Below, piece by piece: positions 30,817 through 38,350 of a DNA stretch of 49,506 nt. A model generated the notes under the pieces. That model was not told the origin of the DNA. It saw only the letters and a list, made by a program, of their open reading frames with translations, and did not search any database. The stretch covers positions 1-49,506 of the IMG/VR virus record IMGVR_UViG_3300043313_000750. One strand, 5' to 3'. This stretch comes from a virus. Within the stretch, counting starts at the first letter, position 1, and each line of letters opens with the position of its first letter. Made by a program: the position numbers and the translations under genes.

Positions 30817-31056
30817 TCACCCGTAGTAGTCGGGCAGCTTGGAGCCTGCCGAGCCGGAGGGCACGGGAGTCTCAGGGATGGGGGGCGGGGCGATGCCCGC
30901 GTTGCCCTTGCCGTCGGCGTGGCCCCAGCCAGCGCCCCTCATCTTGGCTCCACGATCGGCGTTGCTGATCGCGTCGCTCTGCGGCAGGCGGTCTGGGAGG
31001 GTGTCGTTCAGGCTCGGGGGTCGTACGACGACGCTCTGGTCGGCTTCGTCGGCCAT
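30817..31056 (-). CDS. Hypothetical protein, 79 aa
   Basis: A polar, probably disordered protein: MADEADQSVVVRPPSLND, a Gly-rich middle GAGWGHADGKGNAG and a Pro-rich end PPPIPETPVPSGSAG. ATG 31056 has AGGAG 7 nt upstream and is preferred over an upstream in-frame ATG at 31080 that lies inside the neighbouring gene. No family is recognised. Confidence 0.55.
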   Translation of the reverse strand: MADEADQSVVVRPPSLNDTLPDRLPQSDAISNADRGAKMRGAGWGHADGKGNAGIAPPPIPETPVPSGSAGSKLPDYYG

Positions 31057-31057
31057 G

Positions 31058-31252
31058 TCAGCTCTCCTGGTAGGACGCAAGCGCCCTGTTCGCGGTGGCC
31101 ACCACTCGGTCGGTGATGGAGCCCGTTACACGTCCGGGCTGGGCATGAAATTTTCTGAGATCCTGGGACGAGTTGATCGGGTGTCCCTGCTTCCGGAGGC
31201 GGTAGGCCTCCTGGCGATCGGCGTTGCTCTCGAACTTCCGTGGCTGGGGCAT
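31058..31252 (-). CDS. Hypothetical basic protein, 64 aa
   Basis: Begins MPQPRKFESNADRQEAYRLR, a motif like the NADRQ(A)AYR segments of small phage DNA-associated proteins, then KQGHPINSSQDLRKF and a helical end. ATG 31252 overlaps the upstream stop (TGATG). A similar ERQARWRARH segment occurs in the junction-spanning protein at 49317. DNA binding is a guess from charge. Confidence 0.5.
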   Translation of the reverse strand: MPQPRKFESNADRQEAYRLRKQGHPINSSQDLRKFHAQPGRVTGSITDRVVATANRALASYQES

Positions 31253-31425
31253 CAGGGCATCGTCTCCTTGCAGTCGAGGTGGAACTGGCCGAGCCAGCTC
31301 GAGACATAGCGCTCGCCTTCGCGGATCCACTTCCCGCAGCCGTAGCACTTGACGAGCTTCGGCGACGGCTTGGTGTCGCAGAGGGCGAGGAACTCGTCGA
31401 CGGTGGTGAAGTCGTACTCAGCCAC
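31252..31425 (-). CDS. Small zinc-finger protein, 57 aa
   Basis: Read from GTG 31425: MAEYDFTTVDEFLALCD, then KLVKCYGCGKWIREGE and RYVSSWLGQFHLDCKETMP. Cys-x-x-Cys followed about 17 residues later by His-x-x-Cys forms a treble-clef or LIM-like metal site. GAGG sits 7 nt upstream. The stop overlaps the next ATG and the start lies near the upstream stop, so it is embedded in a coupled series. Function unknown. Confidence 0.6.
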   Translation of the reverse strand: MAEYDFTTVDEFLALCDTKPSPKLVKCYGCGKWIREGERYVSSWLGQFHLDCKETMP

Positions 31426-31567
31426 GACTGGCCTCGGCCGTTCGAGCTCGGTGTACGAGCCAGCGAACGGCGATGTTGTAGAGCAGGATGTCGAGGAGTG
31501 CCCCCTCGGGGGCGTAGTACCAGCCCTCGAGCATCGTGTTGGCCGCGTGCTGGAACCAGAGGTTCAC
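31418..31567 (-). CDS. Hypothetical protein, 49 aa
   Basis: Reads MNLWFQHAANTMLEGW, YYAPEGALLDILLYNIA, then VRWLVHRARTAEASRG: aromatic and helical with a basic tail, perhaps membrane-peripheral. Two adjacent GTG codons (31570 and 31567) can start it, with GAGG just upstream. It begins 1-4 nt after the preceding stop and overlaps the next gene by 8 nt. Not recognised. Confidence 0.5.
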   Translation of the reverse strand: MNLWFQHAANTMLEGWYYAPEGALLDILLYNIAVRWLVHRARTAEASRG

Positions 31568-31571
31568 CACG

Positions 31572-31799
31572 TCAGCCTCTGAGGCTGTAGAGCTGGAGGA
31601 ACATCGACCACTCGCGCACGGCGAGGGCCATCAGCTCTATTCGGCGAAGGTCGTCAGGGTCAGGGAAGGCGAGGTACTCGGAGTGCTCGCGCTGTCTCTG
31701 CACCCACCCGAGGACTTGCTCGGCGAGCGGCTTGAGCTCGGCGGGCGTGCCCTCGAAGGGCGTGCGGTTGCGTCCTAGCGGGGAGGGCCTTGTGTCCAT
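31572..31799 (-). CDS. Hypothetical protein, 75 aa
   Basis: Two helices are evident: ELKPLAEQVLGWVQRQREH and DLRRIELMALAVREWSMFLQ. ATG 31799 has GAGGAG 5 nt upstream and overlaps the preceding gene by 25 nt. Soluble, mixed charge, no recognised family. Confidence 0.55.
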   Translation of the reverse strand: MDTRPSPLGRNRTPFEGTPAELKPLAEQVLGWVQRQREHSEYLAFPDPDDLRRIELMALAVREWSMFLQLYSLRG

Positions 31800-31969
31800 A
31801 CGAGCTCCTCGATCTTCTTCCGGCGCTCGAGAAGCGCCACCATGAGGGCGGTGAGCTGCTCCTCCTCGGCAAAGGGATCTCCGGAGCCGAACCCTAGACC
31901 CTTGAGCTGCTCCTCTTCGTGGGGCTCGATCGCGAAGATGGAGTTAGGGGTGTAGAGCAGGATCTGCAC
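31775..31969 (-). CDS. Hypothetical protein, 64 aa
   Basis: Starts MQILLYTPNSIFAIEPHEEE and continues with a C-terminal helix EEQLTALMVALLERRKKIEE. The start is GTG 31969, directly adjacent to the upstream stop, with a poor ribosome site, so coupling is likely. Acidic and helical; no family recognised. Confidence 0.5.
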   Translation of the reverse strand: MQILLYTPNSIFAIEPHEEEQLKGLGFGSGDPFAEEEQLTALMVALLERRKKIEELVWTQGPPR

Positions 31970-32191
31970 TCAGAACCCGTGCTCCGGCTTGCGCCCGCCC
32001 TTCGAGGCGAGGACGCCCTGGCTACCCACGACCTTGACGGTACCGACGTCCTTGCCGGTGTTGTCGGACACGCGCACCGTCGCGCCCTGCGCCGATGAGC
32101 GCGAGCCGATGGTGCGGTCGTCCGTGGTGACCACGAGGCCGCTCGAGGCTCCCGCCTGAGTGCCCTGGTTCCAGTTGGTCTTCTTCGCCAT
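31970..32191 (-). CDS. Small structural-type protein, paralogue B of a tandem pair, 73 aa
   Basis: Shares an ordered pattern with the gene just upstream: DDRTI-x-S, SSAQGATVRVSDNTGKDVGT, then LASKGGR. The N-terminus differs (MAKKTNWNQGTQAG). The pair is a tandem duplication. The predicted all-beta, Gly/Ser/Thr-rich fold suits a decoration or minor virion protein. ATG 32191 lies 1 nt after the preceding stop; a longer in-frame reading overlaps the paralogue. Confidence 0.6.
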   Translation of the reverse strand: MAKKTNWNQGTQAGASSGLVVTTDDRTIGSRSSAQGATVRVSDNTGKDVGTVKVVGSQGVLASKGGRKPEHGF

Positions 32192-32192
32192 G

Positions 32193-32417
32193 TCAGTACC
32201 CGCAGCCGATGGTCGCGGCGTTGGCGTCGCGGCCACCCTTCGAGACCAACGTGCCCGCGGTAAGGCGGTTGCGCTGGGTGCCCGTGTCACGGCCCGAGTT
32301 GTCGGACACGCGCGCCGTGGAGCTCTGGGTTGTGGAGCGGGCAGAGACGATGGTGCGGTCGTCGACCACGGCGAACGCCGAGCCTCCGAACGATGCCTTG
32401 GTGCAAGGGTAAGCCAT
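32193..32417 (-). CDS. Small structural-type protein, paralogue A of a tandem pair, 74 aa
   Basis: Carries DDRTIVSARST, QSSTARVSDNSGRDTGT and LVSKGGR, matching its downstream paralogue in order and spacing. It has three Cys, none forming a known motif. ATG 32417 has AAGGAGG 5 nt upstream, the stronger ribosome site of the two. A virion role is inferred from neighbours and beta-rich composition. Confidence 0.6.
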   Translation of the reverse strand: MAYPCTKASFGGSAFAVVDDRTIVSARSTTQSSTARVSDNSGRDTGTQRNRLTAGTLVSKGGRDANAATIGCGY

Positions 32418-32426
32418 GATCCCTCC

Positions 32427-32771
32427 TTATGAGAGCTGGACTACGTCGCCGTTGATGACGATGGTCAGGATGTTGTTCGTGCCCGCCTTGAGCTGGATCG
32501 TCTCGGTGGCCTCGAGCGGGAGGTAGACGAAGAAGTCCTTGACGGACTCGCGCTCGCCCGCGGCGGCAGCCGGGATGTTGAAGGCGTCCCAGAGGCGCGT
32601 TCCGGCCGCGTCTGCGCCTACGGACAGCGAGAAGGTCACGATGGAACCCGACGGGTTCTGGACGTGGATGTGGCGCACGACGGTGCGGGTGTTCGCCGGG
32701 ACGGTGTAGACCGTGGTGGGGCCGGTGGCCACCGCTGCGGGGCCTACGATTCGCTTCGGGATTCCGGGCAT
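32427..32771 (-). CDS. Virion-associated beta-sandwich protein, 114 aa
   Basis: The sequence TTVYTVPANTRTVVRHIHVQ, SGSIVTFSLSVGADAAGTRLW and ETIQLKAGTNNILTIVING follows a pattern common in small phage head or fibre-associated proteins with a jelly-roll-like fold. ATG 32771 has AAGGAG 6 nt upstream. Located just downstream of another structural gene and the collagen-like fibre. Exact role unknown. Confidence 0.6.
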   Translation of the reverse strand: MPGIPKRIVGPAAVATGPTTVYTVPANTRTVVRHIHVQNPSGSIVTFSLSVGADAAGTRLWDAFNIPAAAAGERESVKDFFVYLPLEATETIQLKAGTNNILTIVINGDVVQLS

Positions 32772-32780
32772 GTTATCTCC

Positions 32781-33455
32781 TTAGAAGACGGTGACTTCGG
32801 CCCACTGTATCGATACAGCGGCCGTCCAGGTTCCGGTGCCGGGGACGGCTACCGAGCGGATGACGAAGCCTTCGTTCGCGACGAGGGCGAGGGGGTGCTC
32901 GCCATCTCCGAGGTCGGGCTCCCAGAGGATGGTACCGGGGGCGATGATCTGCCCGTTGAGTGAAGCCGTGATCGGGCCGGGGGCGACGAGGGCCGCCATC
33001 GACAGCGTCTCGAGCGTCTTGGTTCCGGCGCCGAGCGCGGCCGTGGTGGCGATGCGGATGTCTCCCGAGCCGACGAGCGAGCTGCCCATCGAGGTACGGG
33101 CCTTGAGGAGTGCGGCGGGGGCGACGGACGTGCCGAGCGTGCCCTGGCCCGTCCAACCCGTGGCCTTCACGAGGTCGATCTGCACGGGGACTCCTGCGGC
33201 GAAGAACGTGGTCGAGACGACGGCGCTGATCTTGACCTTGAGGATCAGGGCGATCCGCGTCGCGTCCACCCAGCGGAACTGGAAGATCTCCGAGTTGGCC
33301 GCGAGAGCGGCCGGGAGGATGCCCGTGAAGCCACCGTACTTGTAGTGGCCGAGCGCGCCCGCGTCCACCGGCTTCGCCGAGACGTGGAAGCCCTTGGCCG
33401 CCTCCGCACCGACTCCGGCCAGTACTGCTGAAACACCGCCTTCGAGGACTGCCAT
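32781..33455 (-). CDS. Putative virion structural protein, 224 aa
   Basis: Beta-rich, Ala/Gly/Thr-rich, with the recurring segments GGFTGILPAALAANSEIFQF and RIALILKVKISAVVSTTFF, then FVIRSVAVPGTGTWTAAVSI. ATG 33455 has AAAGGAG 4 nt upstream. It is followed by the 114-residue beta protein and preceded by the collagen-like fibre gene, so a fibre-tip or decoration role is plausible. No catalytic motif. Confidence 0.6.
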   Translation of the reverse strand: MAVLEGGVSAVLAGVGAEAAKGFHVSAKPVDAGALGHYKYGGFTGILPAALAANSEIFQFRWVDATRIALILKVKISAVVSTTFFAAGVPVQIDLVKATGWTGQGTLGTSVAPAALLKARTSMGSSLVGSGDIRIATTAALGAGTKTLETLSMAALVAPGPITASLNGQIIAPGTILWEPDLGDGEHPLALVANEGFVIRSVAVPGTGTWTAAVSIQWAEVTVF

Positions 33456-33464
33456 GCCGCTCCT

Positions 33465-35183
33465 TTACGCGAACCGCTGGTAGGTGAACTTGAAGTTGCC
33501 GCGGACGAAGCCGACGCCGCGCGAGACGGCCGTCCAGTAGACCTTGGCAGACCCGGCGGCCGGGACGGCCACGCAGACGATCTGATCCATCGTGGACTCG
33601 TCGGCCAGCGTGCCCTTGGACGTGTATGGCCCGGGGGCCTGGGTGACGAGCACCTTGTCGGTCGCCTGGATCGCCGCGTCCGTGATGGTGAAGTTGCCCT
33701 GGTTGACCGCGGTCGCCGAAAGGTTCTTCTCGACGGTCGTAGCGGTGCCGCCCGCTCCTGCCGCTCCGGGGGCTCCGGCGGGGCCGGGGATCATGAAGGT
33801 GTCGCCGTCGTCTCCGGGGTCACCCTGCATTCCCATCGGGCCTGCGGGGCCTGCGACTCCGGGAGCACCGGGTGAACCGGCCACTCCGGTCGCTCCGACC
33901 GGGCCCGGCATGATGAAGTCTACGCCGTCCTCGCCGTCGGCCCCCCACGGGCCGGGTGCGCCTGCCGGGCCAACAGTTCCGGCGGTGCCGGGGTTGCCCT
34001 GGACGCCCTGGATGCCCTGGTCGCCCTTCGCTCCGGCTGGGCCGGGGAACAGAAAGTCTATGCCGTCTTCGCCGTCGGCCCCCCATGGGCCGGGAGCTCC
34101 GGGTGAGCCCGCGGCTCCTGCGGCACCGGGGGTTCCGGCCGCGCCGTCCTTGCCTGCCGGGCCGGGGACGATGAAGTCCAGGCCGTCCTCGCCGTCCGCG
34201 CCCCACGGCCCCATCGCTCCCGCGGGGCCTGCGGCTCCCGGGGAACCAGGGTTGCCCTGGATTCCCTGAGTGCCTGCGCCGGGCGGGCCGGGGATCATCC
34301 ACGACTCTCCGTCCTCGCCGTCCTGGCCGGGCATACCGGGCGGGCCGACGCCTCCGGGGATCGCGGTGCTCGGGCTCGCGGACGGGGTGATGTGGGCGAT
34401 GACGCCCAGGATCAGGTTGGAGTCGTTGAGGTCTGTTTCTGCGAGGGTGGAGGGGAGCGTCGTCCCTACGCCGTCGGGGTTCGCCGCGTACCAGGCGACC
34501 TTGGCGAGCGCGGCCTGCCCCATCTCGAAGCCCACGGGCAGATGTCCTCCGGGGAAGGCCGCCAGGCTCATCCCGGCGAAACCTGGCCCGTCCGTGAAGG
34601 TGATCGCGAAGTCGTACTGCTCGCCCTCGACCACGGACAGGTTCGGGTCGGCCAGGATCGTCCAGACTCCGTTCGCGGGGCACGCTAGGGCCCCGGTGTG
34701 GTAGAGACGTGAGCGAGTCCCGGCGGTGGAGTAGAGGCCCGCGTCGACGGTGCCACCCGAACCCCCGGTCACGAAGACGGACAAGTCGTGAAGAGTGCCC
34801 GTCGTGGGGATCACGACGCGGACGCCCATGATGTAGCCTCCGACCCCGAGGGCGACCTGTTCGCGCATCAGGCGCGGGTCGATCGGGGCCAGGATGTTCG
34901 GGAGGAGGATCGTGCCCCCGCTCCCTCCGCCGCCACCGCCCCCGGTCGACGCGATAGTGATGTCCACCTCGCCGTTGCCCGAGTCGTCCACCGCCGTGAT
35001 GGTGACGTTCGCGCCCTCGATGAAGTTCAGGGCTGCGCGGGTACCGACGTCGACCCCGGCCTTGCGGATCGTGGTCGTGCCCCCGCCGGGGTGATCCTGG
35101 ATCCACTGGAGGATGTACTCGACGAGAGCCTTCTGGGAGAAGTCTCGGATCGGGACGTGGGAGTCGAGCGGGTTGATCGTCAT
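33465..35183 (-). CDS. Collagen-like fibre protein, 572 aa
   Basis: Residues 1-80 form an N-terminal attachment region (EYILQWIQDHPGGG), then a Gly-rich hinge (GGGGGGGSGG), a beta domain (95-270), a collagen-like Gly-x-y region (about 276-479) and a beta-rich C-terminal domain (480-572). The collagen part is built of recurrent GPWGADGEDG blocks at about 326, 366 and 411, each followed by a hydrophobic triplet and PGP. Such trimers form flexible fibres, often on heads or tails. ATG 35183 overlaps the upstream stop by 4 nt. The C-terminal domain is a likely receptor or trimerisation tip. Confidence 0.8.
   Translation of the reverse strand: MTINPLDSHVPIRDFSQKALVEYILQWIQDHPGGGTTTIRKAGVDVGTRAALNFIEGANVTITAVDDSGNGEVDITIASTGGGGGGGSGGTILLPNILAPIDPRLMREQVALGVGGYIMGVRVVIPTTGTLHDLSVFVTGGSGGTVDAGLYSTAGTRSRLYHTGALACPANGVWTILADPNLSVVEGEQYDFAITFTDGPGFAGMSLAAFPGGHLPVGFEMGQAALAKVAWYAANPDGVGTTLPSTLAETDLNDSNLILGVIAHITPSASPSTAIPGGVGPPGMPGQDGEDGESWMIPGPPGAGTQGIQGNPGSPGAAGPAGAMGPWGADGEDGLDFIVPGPAGKDGAAGTPGAAGAAGSPGAPGPWGADGEDGIDFLFPGPAGAKGDQGIQGVQGNPGTAGTVGPAGAPGPWGADGEDGVDFIMPGPVGATGVAGSPGAPGVAGPAGPMGMQGDPGDDGDTFMIPGPAGAPGAAGAGGTATTVEKNLSATAVNQGNFTITDAAIQATDKVLVTQAPGPYTSKGTLADESTMDQIVCVAVPAAGSAKVYWTAVSRGVGFVRGNFKFTYQRFA
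33747..34358 (-). repeat. Collagen-like coding repeat region
   Basis: Imperfect tandem DNA repeats encoding Gly-x-y triplets, with three larger units of about 120-141 bp carrying GADGEDG. The plus strand shows the recurring string TCGCCGTCGGCCCCCCA. High identity between units suggests copy-number changes by recombination. Confidence 0.85.
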
Positions 35184-35527
35184 TCGGTGCCCTTAGGAGC
35201 CTTCGTCTTCTCGCTCTCCACCTCGCGCGGCTCTTCACCCCCTCGGAACTGGGGAAGGCCGCCGAAGTGCTCAGGCTCAGGGTCGGGCTCGTACACGATG
35301 GTCGCAGGAGCTCCGCCGTGCGGATCCGGTCTGTTCTCGGTGGTGAGCGGCTTCTGGAGGTAGGGGAGGGTCTCGCCGGGGCCTGCTTCGGCCTGGAGCC
35401 CGTACTGGGCGGCGAGAGACTTCACCGTCTCCTCGGGGATCTCCTCGACCGTGGCCACCTCGGGGATCCGCTCGAGGATGGTCTTGAGCATGTCCTCGAT
35501 GCGGTCGAGCTGGGACTTAGCCGCCAC
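35180..35527 (-). CDS. Hypothetical acidic protein, 115 aa
   Basis: An N-terminal helix with coiled-coil character (LDRIEDMLKTILERIPEVAT) is followed by a Pro/Glu-rich, probably disordered part (YEPDPEPEHFGG, EEPREVESEKTKAPKG). The start is GTG 35527, overlapping the first late gene by 11 nt, with no good ribosome site, so coupling is likely. It precedes the fibre gene and may act as a fibre chaperone or linker; this is speculative. Confidence 0.55.
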   Translation of the reverse strand: MAAKSQLDRIEDMLKTILERIPEVATVEEIPEETVKSLAAQYGLQAEAGPGETLPYLQKPLTTENRPDPHGGAPATIVYEPDPEPEHFGGLPQFRGGEEPREVESEKTKAPKGTE

Positions 35528-35750
35528 GGGGGCGCCGCTTCTGGGTGGGGTCGGGCGTGTAGGTCGTCGCCTTGGGGGAGCTCGAGCGGAAGCGCCGCAG
35601 GGGATCCTTGTGGCCGTGGAGCCTCACGTCTTCGAGCTGGGCGTGCATCTGGCGGTTGTGCTCGCTCTCGATGCGGTCGTAGGCGCGCATCGCCCGCTTG
35701 ACGGCGTGCGTGGCGTCCTTGGCGATGATCGAGATGACGGGATCGTCCAT
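35517..35750 (-). CDS. Hypothetical basic protein, 77 aa; first gene of the late block
   Basis: A helical, basic protein (KDATHAVKRAMRAYDRIESE, then RRFRSSSPKATT and a basic end TQKRRPRGG). ATG 35750 has AAGGAG 4 nt upstream. Everything to its left on the minus strand is tightly packed; to its right lies 600 bp of non-coding DNA, so the late promoter is expected there. No family is recognised. Confidence 0.6.
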   Translation of the reverse strand: MDDPVISIIAKDATHAVKRAMRAYDRIESEHNRQMHAQLEDVRLHGHKDPLRRFRSSSPKATTYTPDPTQKRRPRGG

Positions 35751-36352
35751 GGGGCTCCTTGAAGGGTGGGTGGGGGCCTCCGTCGGCTACTGTCCTCTCG
35801 GTATCAGGTCTAGGACATGACCGTCCCCGAGTACCACCGGTTTCCAGCCCCCACTCTTGCAGATGTTGCAACATGGTATGGTCGGCTTGCAGGGAAGGGG
35901 CTCGAGGCGCTCAGCGGGCTTCTGCCGAAAGCCCGGGCGCTCGAAGCCGTTCCGTAGGTCTCCGTTTTCCCCCGCAAACGGGGGGTTTTGGAGGAGGTCA
36001 AGAGTTTCGGAGGTGACAGAGCACTCCGGCCGAGTCCTCGCGTGGTCAGAGGGGCCCGCACGGCGCGATGGCGACGGCCTTCGAGACGCGGGGGGACACA
36101 GGCTATGGCGATGGGCTATGGCCATAGGGGGTACCATGCAAGTAGATCATGTTGGTGCGTTTGCAACTGGCTGAGGTCATTGCCCATTGCATTAGTCATC
36201 TTGCTTGGCTCTACGAGCGGGTTTGCGGGGCACCGGTCGGCGCGTCTACCATAGCACGTTGCACCTTCTGCAAGCGACTATAGCGCGCTGCCTAACCTGC
36301 TACGACCAGAGCACGTTGTTGTTACGGTTCCGACGCGTAACAGGTGATTCCG
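35751..36352. other. Non-coding control region with palindromes, candidate late promoter/origin
   Basis: No credible ORF. It contains perfect palindromes ATGTTGCAACAT (35863-35874) and CTATGGCCATAG (36116-36127), the hairpin CCCCCG/CGGGGG (35969-35984) followed by TTTT, repeated AGCACGTTG (36253-36261 and 36309-36317), and GTTACG (36321-36326) facing CGTAAC (36336-36341) with a further GTTACGG at 36352. TTGCA or TGCAA half-sites recur at least six times. The region is visibly less GC-rich than the coding DNA. A minus-strand TGCTATGGT resembles an extended -10 element. A promoter, operator cluster or replication origin fits; none is proven. Confidence 0.5.
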
Positions 36353-36985
36353 TTACGGATGGGCCGGGTGCAGATCCTGCGGACGAGAGGTACCAGCGGA
36401 GTCCCGGGCCGAGCTCGCTCGCGCGGAGGGATGGCCCCCCTCCTCCTTCTCTGCGCGCACGTCGCGCGCTGCCTCTTCCTGTCTCTCGAAGCCGTCGGCA
36501 CTGCCCGTCGTGCCATGCACCTCTTGCGTCAGGAAGGCGAGGCGCTGGTCGAGGGGTAGGAGCTCGAGGGCCTGAGCCCTTGCCCTCCACACCTCGGCTG
36601 CGGAGCTATGGCCATGGCTTCGAGCGTCCGGGTCTGCCTGCACCAGCAGCTTCCCGGCGGCGATCCGGCTCGTGTCGAGGGCGTCGGGGTCGTTCAGGAT
36701 GGCCAAGGCGACGGCGCGGACGGTGGCGGTGTCTCCGGTCTGCTGGGCAGAACCGCTCGAAGCCTGGGTTTGCCGTTCGCTCGAAGGCGTCGGCACTGCC
36801 AAGAGCCCGTGGCGCTCCTTCCAGGCCTTCACCAAGCGCATGTGGGCCGTCCGCTCGAAGCCTTGGGCCGCCGACCAGTCGCCCGGAAACACGGGGCGAG
36901 GATCGAGCTCGGCTCCCGCCTCGGCGAGGGCTTCGAGCGCCTGGATGTCCACGTCCTGGAGCTCGTCGTGCTCGTCGTCGGTCAC
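36353..36985 (-). CDS. Putative terminase small subunit, 210 aa
   Basis: Acidic N-terminus (DDEHDELQDVDIQALEALAE), a middle helix VKAWKERHGLL, then ATVRAVALAILNDPDALDTS and RIAAGKLLVQADPDARSH. The latter resembles the oligomerisation segment of many phage small terminase subunits (short helix, NDP, helix with AxxLL). The C-terminus is Ser/Arg-rich and probably disordered. The start chosen is GTG 36985, with GAGGAGG 4 nt upstream; TTG 37000 is an alternative. It stands alone between two non-coding regions, on the same strand as the late block. The terminase call is tentative. Confidence 0.5.
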   Translation of the reverse strand: MTDDEHDELQDVDIQALEALAEAGAELDPRPVFPGDWSAAQGFERTAHMRLVKAWKERHGLLAVPTPSSERQTQASSGSAQQTGDTATVRAVALAILNDPDALDTSRIAAGKLLVQADPDARSHGHSSAAEVWRARAQALELLPLDQRLAFLTQEVHGTTGSADGFERQEEAARDVRAEKEEGGHPSARASSARDSAGTSRPQDLHPAHP

Positions 36986-37530
36986 ATTGCCTCCTCGCAA
37001 AGCCGCATTCCCTCGTGGCCCTTCTCGAAGATCCCCCGTTTGGGGGACTTGACAGGAACCGGTGCATGTAGAAGATGAGCAGGCGCCACCGAAACACTCT
37101 CCCGCCAGTAGAAGGCGTCGCGCAGAGTCGGTAAGCGAATCGGGTGACGATCCCCCGGTCGCGACGGTCGAGCTCGAAGCTGAGCTCCCGGGTAAGGCGA
37201 GCCTGAGTCGGGAGAGCAGCCACCATCGGACAGCCCCGGCTCACCAGGGCGAAACGTCGCTTTCCGACATCCGCCTTGGAGCGAGGCACAAAGATTCCCC
37301 CTCCTGTTACGGGGAGGATCGAGGCGACTACCTGACGACCGCCTTGTGAGCGGGTGGCTTTCGAGCCACGGCCCACCTCGATCCGAGCAGTCCCCTTGGG
37401 GCCGAAACAACAGGCCGGAGACAGACCGGTGTTCAGGCGGGGGGTACGCAATGATCCGGACGTGCAGAGAAGTCACCGCCGCAAGGCATCCGACAGACTC
37501 ACCGAGCCGGGCCATCTGATGAGCGCCCCC

Positions 37531-37540
37531 CGTCGTAGTC
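37531..37540 (+). promoter_or_regulatory. Tag element 1, orphan (GTCGTAGTC)
   Basis: CGTCGTAGTC, followed 10 nt later by GGAGG (37551-37555) as in gene-linked copies, but then only a CTG codon and an early TAA. The upstream hairpin is weak. It looks like the leader of a lost or non-coding unit. Confidence 0.5.
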
Positions 37541-37772
37541 TTGTACCTCGGGAGGAACTGTCCAGCTAAGGCCTGGCCTGACGGCTAACGATCACCGTCC
37601 GGCGCACGATCGGCATGGCCCGCACCGGATGCGGTACGTCGAAGCGCTTGCACGCGCCGAGGCCCACCACGATCCGGGCGCTCCCAGCCGATGCCGGAGG
37701 ATCCCTGAATGAAGCCAGAACCGCCGAACGCGTACGGGCGAGTGAACCGAGCACTGCAAGACCAACGCGGGG

Positions 37773-37801
37773 GCGCCGTGCAAGGCGCTCTCGTCGTAGT
37801 C
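37773..37801 (+). promoter_or_regulatory. Hairpin-tag element 2, orphan
   Basis: Hairpin GCGCC/GGCGC (37773-37788) followed by CGTCGTAGTC (37792-37801) and TGGAGGGCAC. The ribosome-site part is present but no ATG follows at the expected distance; another hairpin (TCTCCC/GGGAGA) comes next. The post-tag string matches orphan 7 at 39938. Confidence 0.55.
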
Positions 37802-37959
37802 TGGAGGGCACTGATCTCCCGTCACTGGGAGACCTGAGGTAGACCACCACACGCCGACGAGCTGCAGCCATGGCCACGCTCGAAGGCAACGGCGGTACAT
37901 CCCTCTCTCGGTCTTCTCAACACGTACGGGCGACACCCGCTCCAGCCTCGACCCTCAGG

Positions 37960-38009
37960 GGGACGCAGACGGCCCGGCCGGACGTCGCGTCCCTCCGGTC
38001 GTAGTCAAC
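37960..38009 (+). promoter_or_regulatory. Hairpin-tag element 3, linked to gene at 38022
   Basis: Arms GGGACGC and GCGTCCC (37987-37993) with a structured 20-nt interior, then CGGTCGTAGTCAAC (37996-38009), AGGGAGG and ATG 38022. There are 15 nt between GTAGTC and ATG. Confidence 0.7.
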
Positions 38010-38021
38010 CAGGGAGGCACC

Positions 38022-38297
38022 ATGAACACGTACGCCGAGATCGCTCGCGACCTGAACGACCGCGAGATCGCCGCACGCCAGAAGGTGTGGAAGGCGTTCA
38101 TCGCAGGCGAGGCCGTCGAGCTCGACGCCGCCGAGTGCGGCGCGCTCTGGACGAGCATTCTCCAGACGGGCAAAGAGCTGAGCTGGTACCGCGAGCAGCT
38201 CCCGATCGCCACCGCCCGGATCGAGCCCTTCTTCTGCGACCACGAGGGGCCTGGGCCGCACGACTGCCGAGGCACCGCGTGGGAGCACGAGTCGTAA
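38022..38297 (+). CDS. Hypothetical early protein, 91 aa
   Basis: A helical acidic protein (YAEIARDLNDREIAARQKVW, ECGALWTSILQTGKELSWY) ending in a His/Cys-bearing tail (FFCDHEGPGPHDCRG) that could hold a metal ion. ATG 38022 has GGGAGG 5 nt upstream and is the first gene of the plus block, under tag element 3. Not recognised; small early phage proteins at such positions often act on host functions, which is only a possibility here. Confidence 0.65.
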   Translation: MNTYAEIARDLNDREIAARQKVWKAFIAGEAVELDAAECGALWTSILQTGKELSWYREQLPIATARIEPFFCDHEGPGPHDCRGTAWEHES

Positions 38298-38310
38298 TTC
38301 TGACCAGGCT

Positions 38311-38336
38311 GGGCCGCGAGGCCCGGTCGTAGTCAA
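38311..38336 (+). promoter_or_regulatory. Hairpin-tag element 4, linked to gene at 38351
   Basis: GGGCC, loop GCGA, GGCCC (38311-38324), then CGGTCGTAGTCAA (38324-38336), TGGAGG and ATG 38351, with 16 nt between GTAGTC and ATG. It lies 13 nt after the previous stop. Confidence 0.75.
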
Positions 38337-38350
38337 ACACTGGAGGAACC

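Larger units (their letters stand above)
36986..38021. other. Non-coding region of about 1 kb with two orphan tags
   Basis: Short frames here have shadow-like Arg/Ser/Pro composition and no ribosome sites, so I see no gene. It holds a hairpin TCCCCC/GGGGGA (37032-37047), similar to that at 35969; a GTTACGG at about 37315; a hairpin GTGGC/GCCAC near 37356; two related 25-bp strings of the type GCCCACCnCGATCCG (near 37372 and 37661); two orphan tag elements (37531 and 37773-37801) and, at the right end, the tag of the first early gene. Early promoters should lie here, but none can be placed with confidence. Confidence 0.45.

Noticed and set aside
37062-37349. 95-codon plus-strand frame in the 1-kb non-coding region
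   Set aside because: No good ribosome site, composition rich in Ser/Arg/His/Pro and overlapped by equally open frames on both strands; no tag or coupling.
36982-37515. 177-codon minus-strand frame
   Set aside because: Arg/Pro/Ser/Gly-rich shadow-type product without motif or ribosome site, overlapping hairpins.
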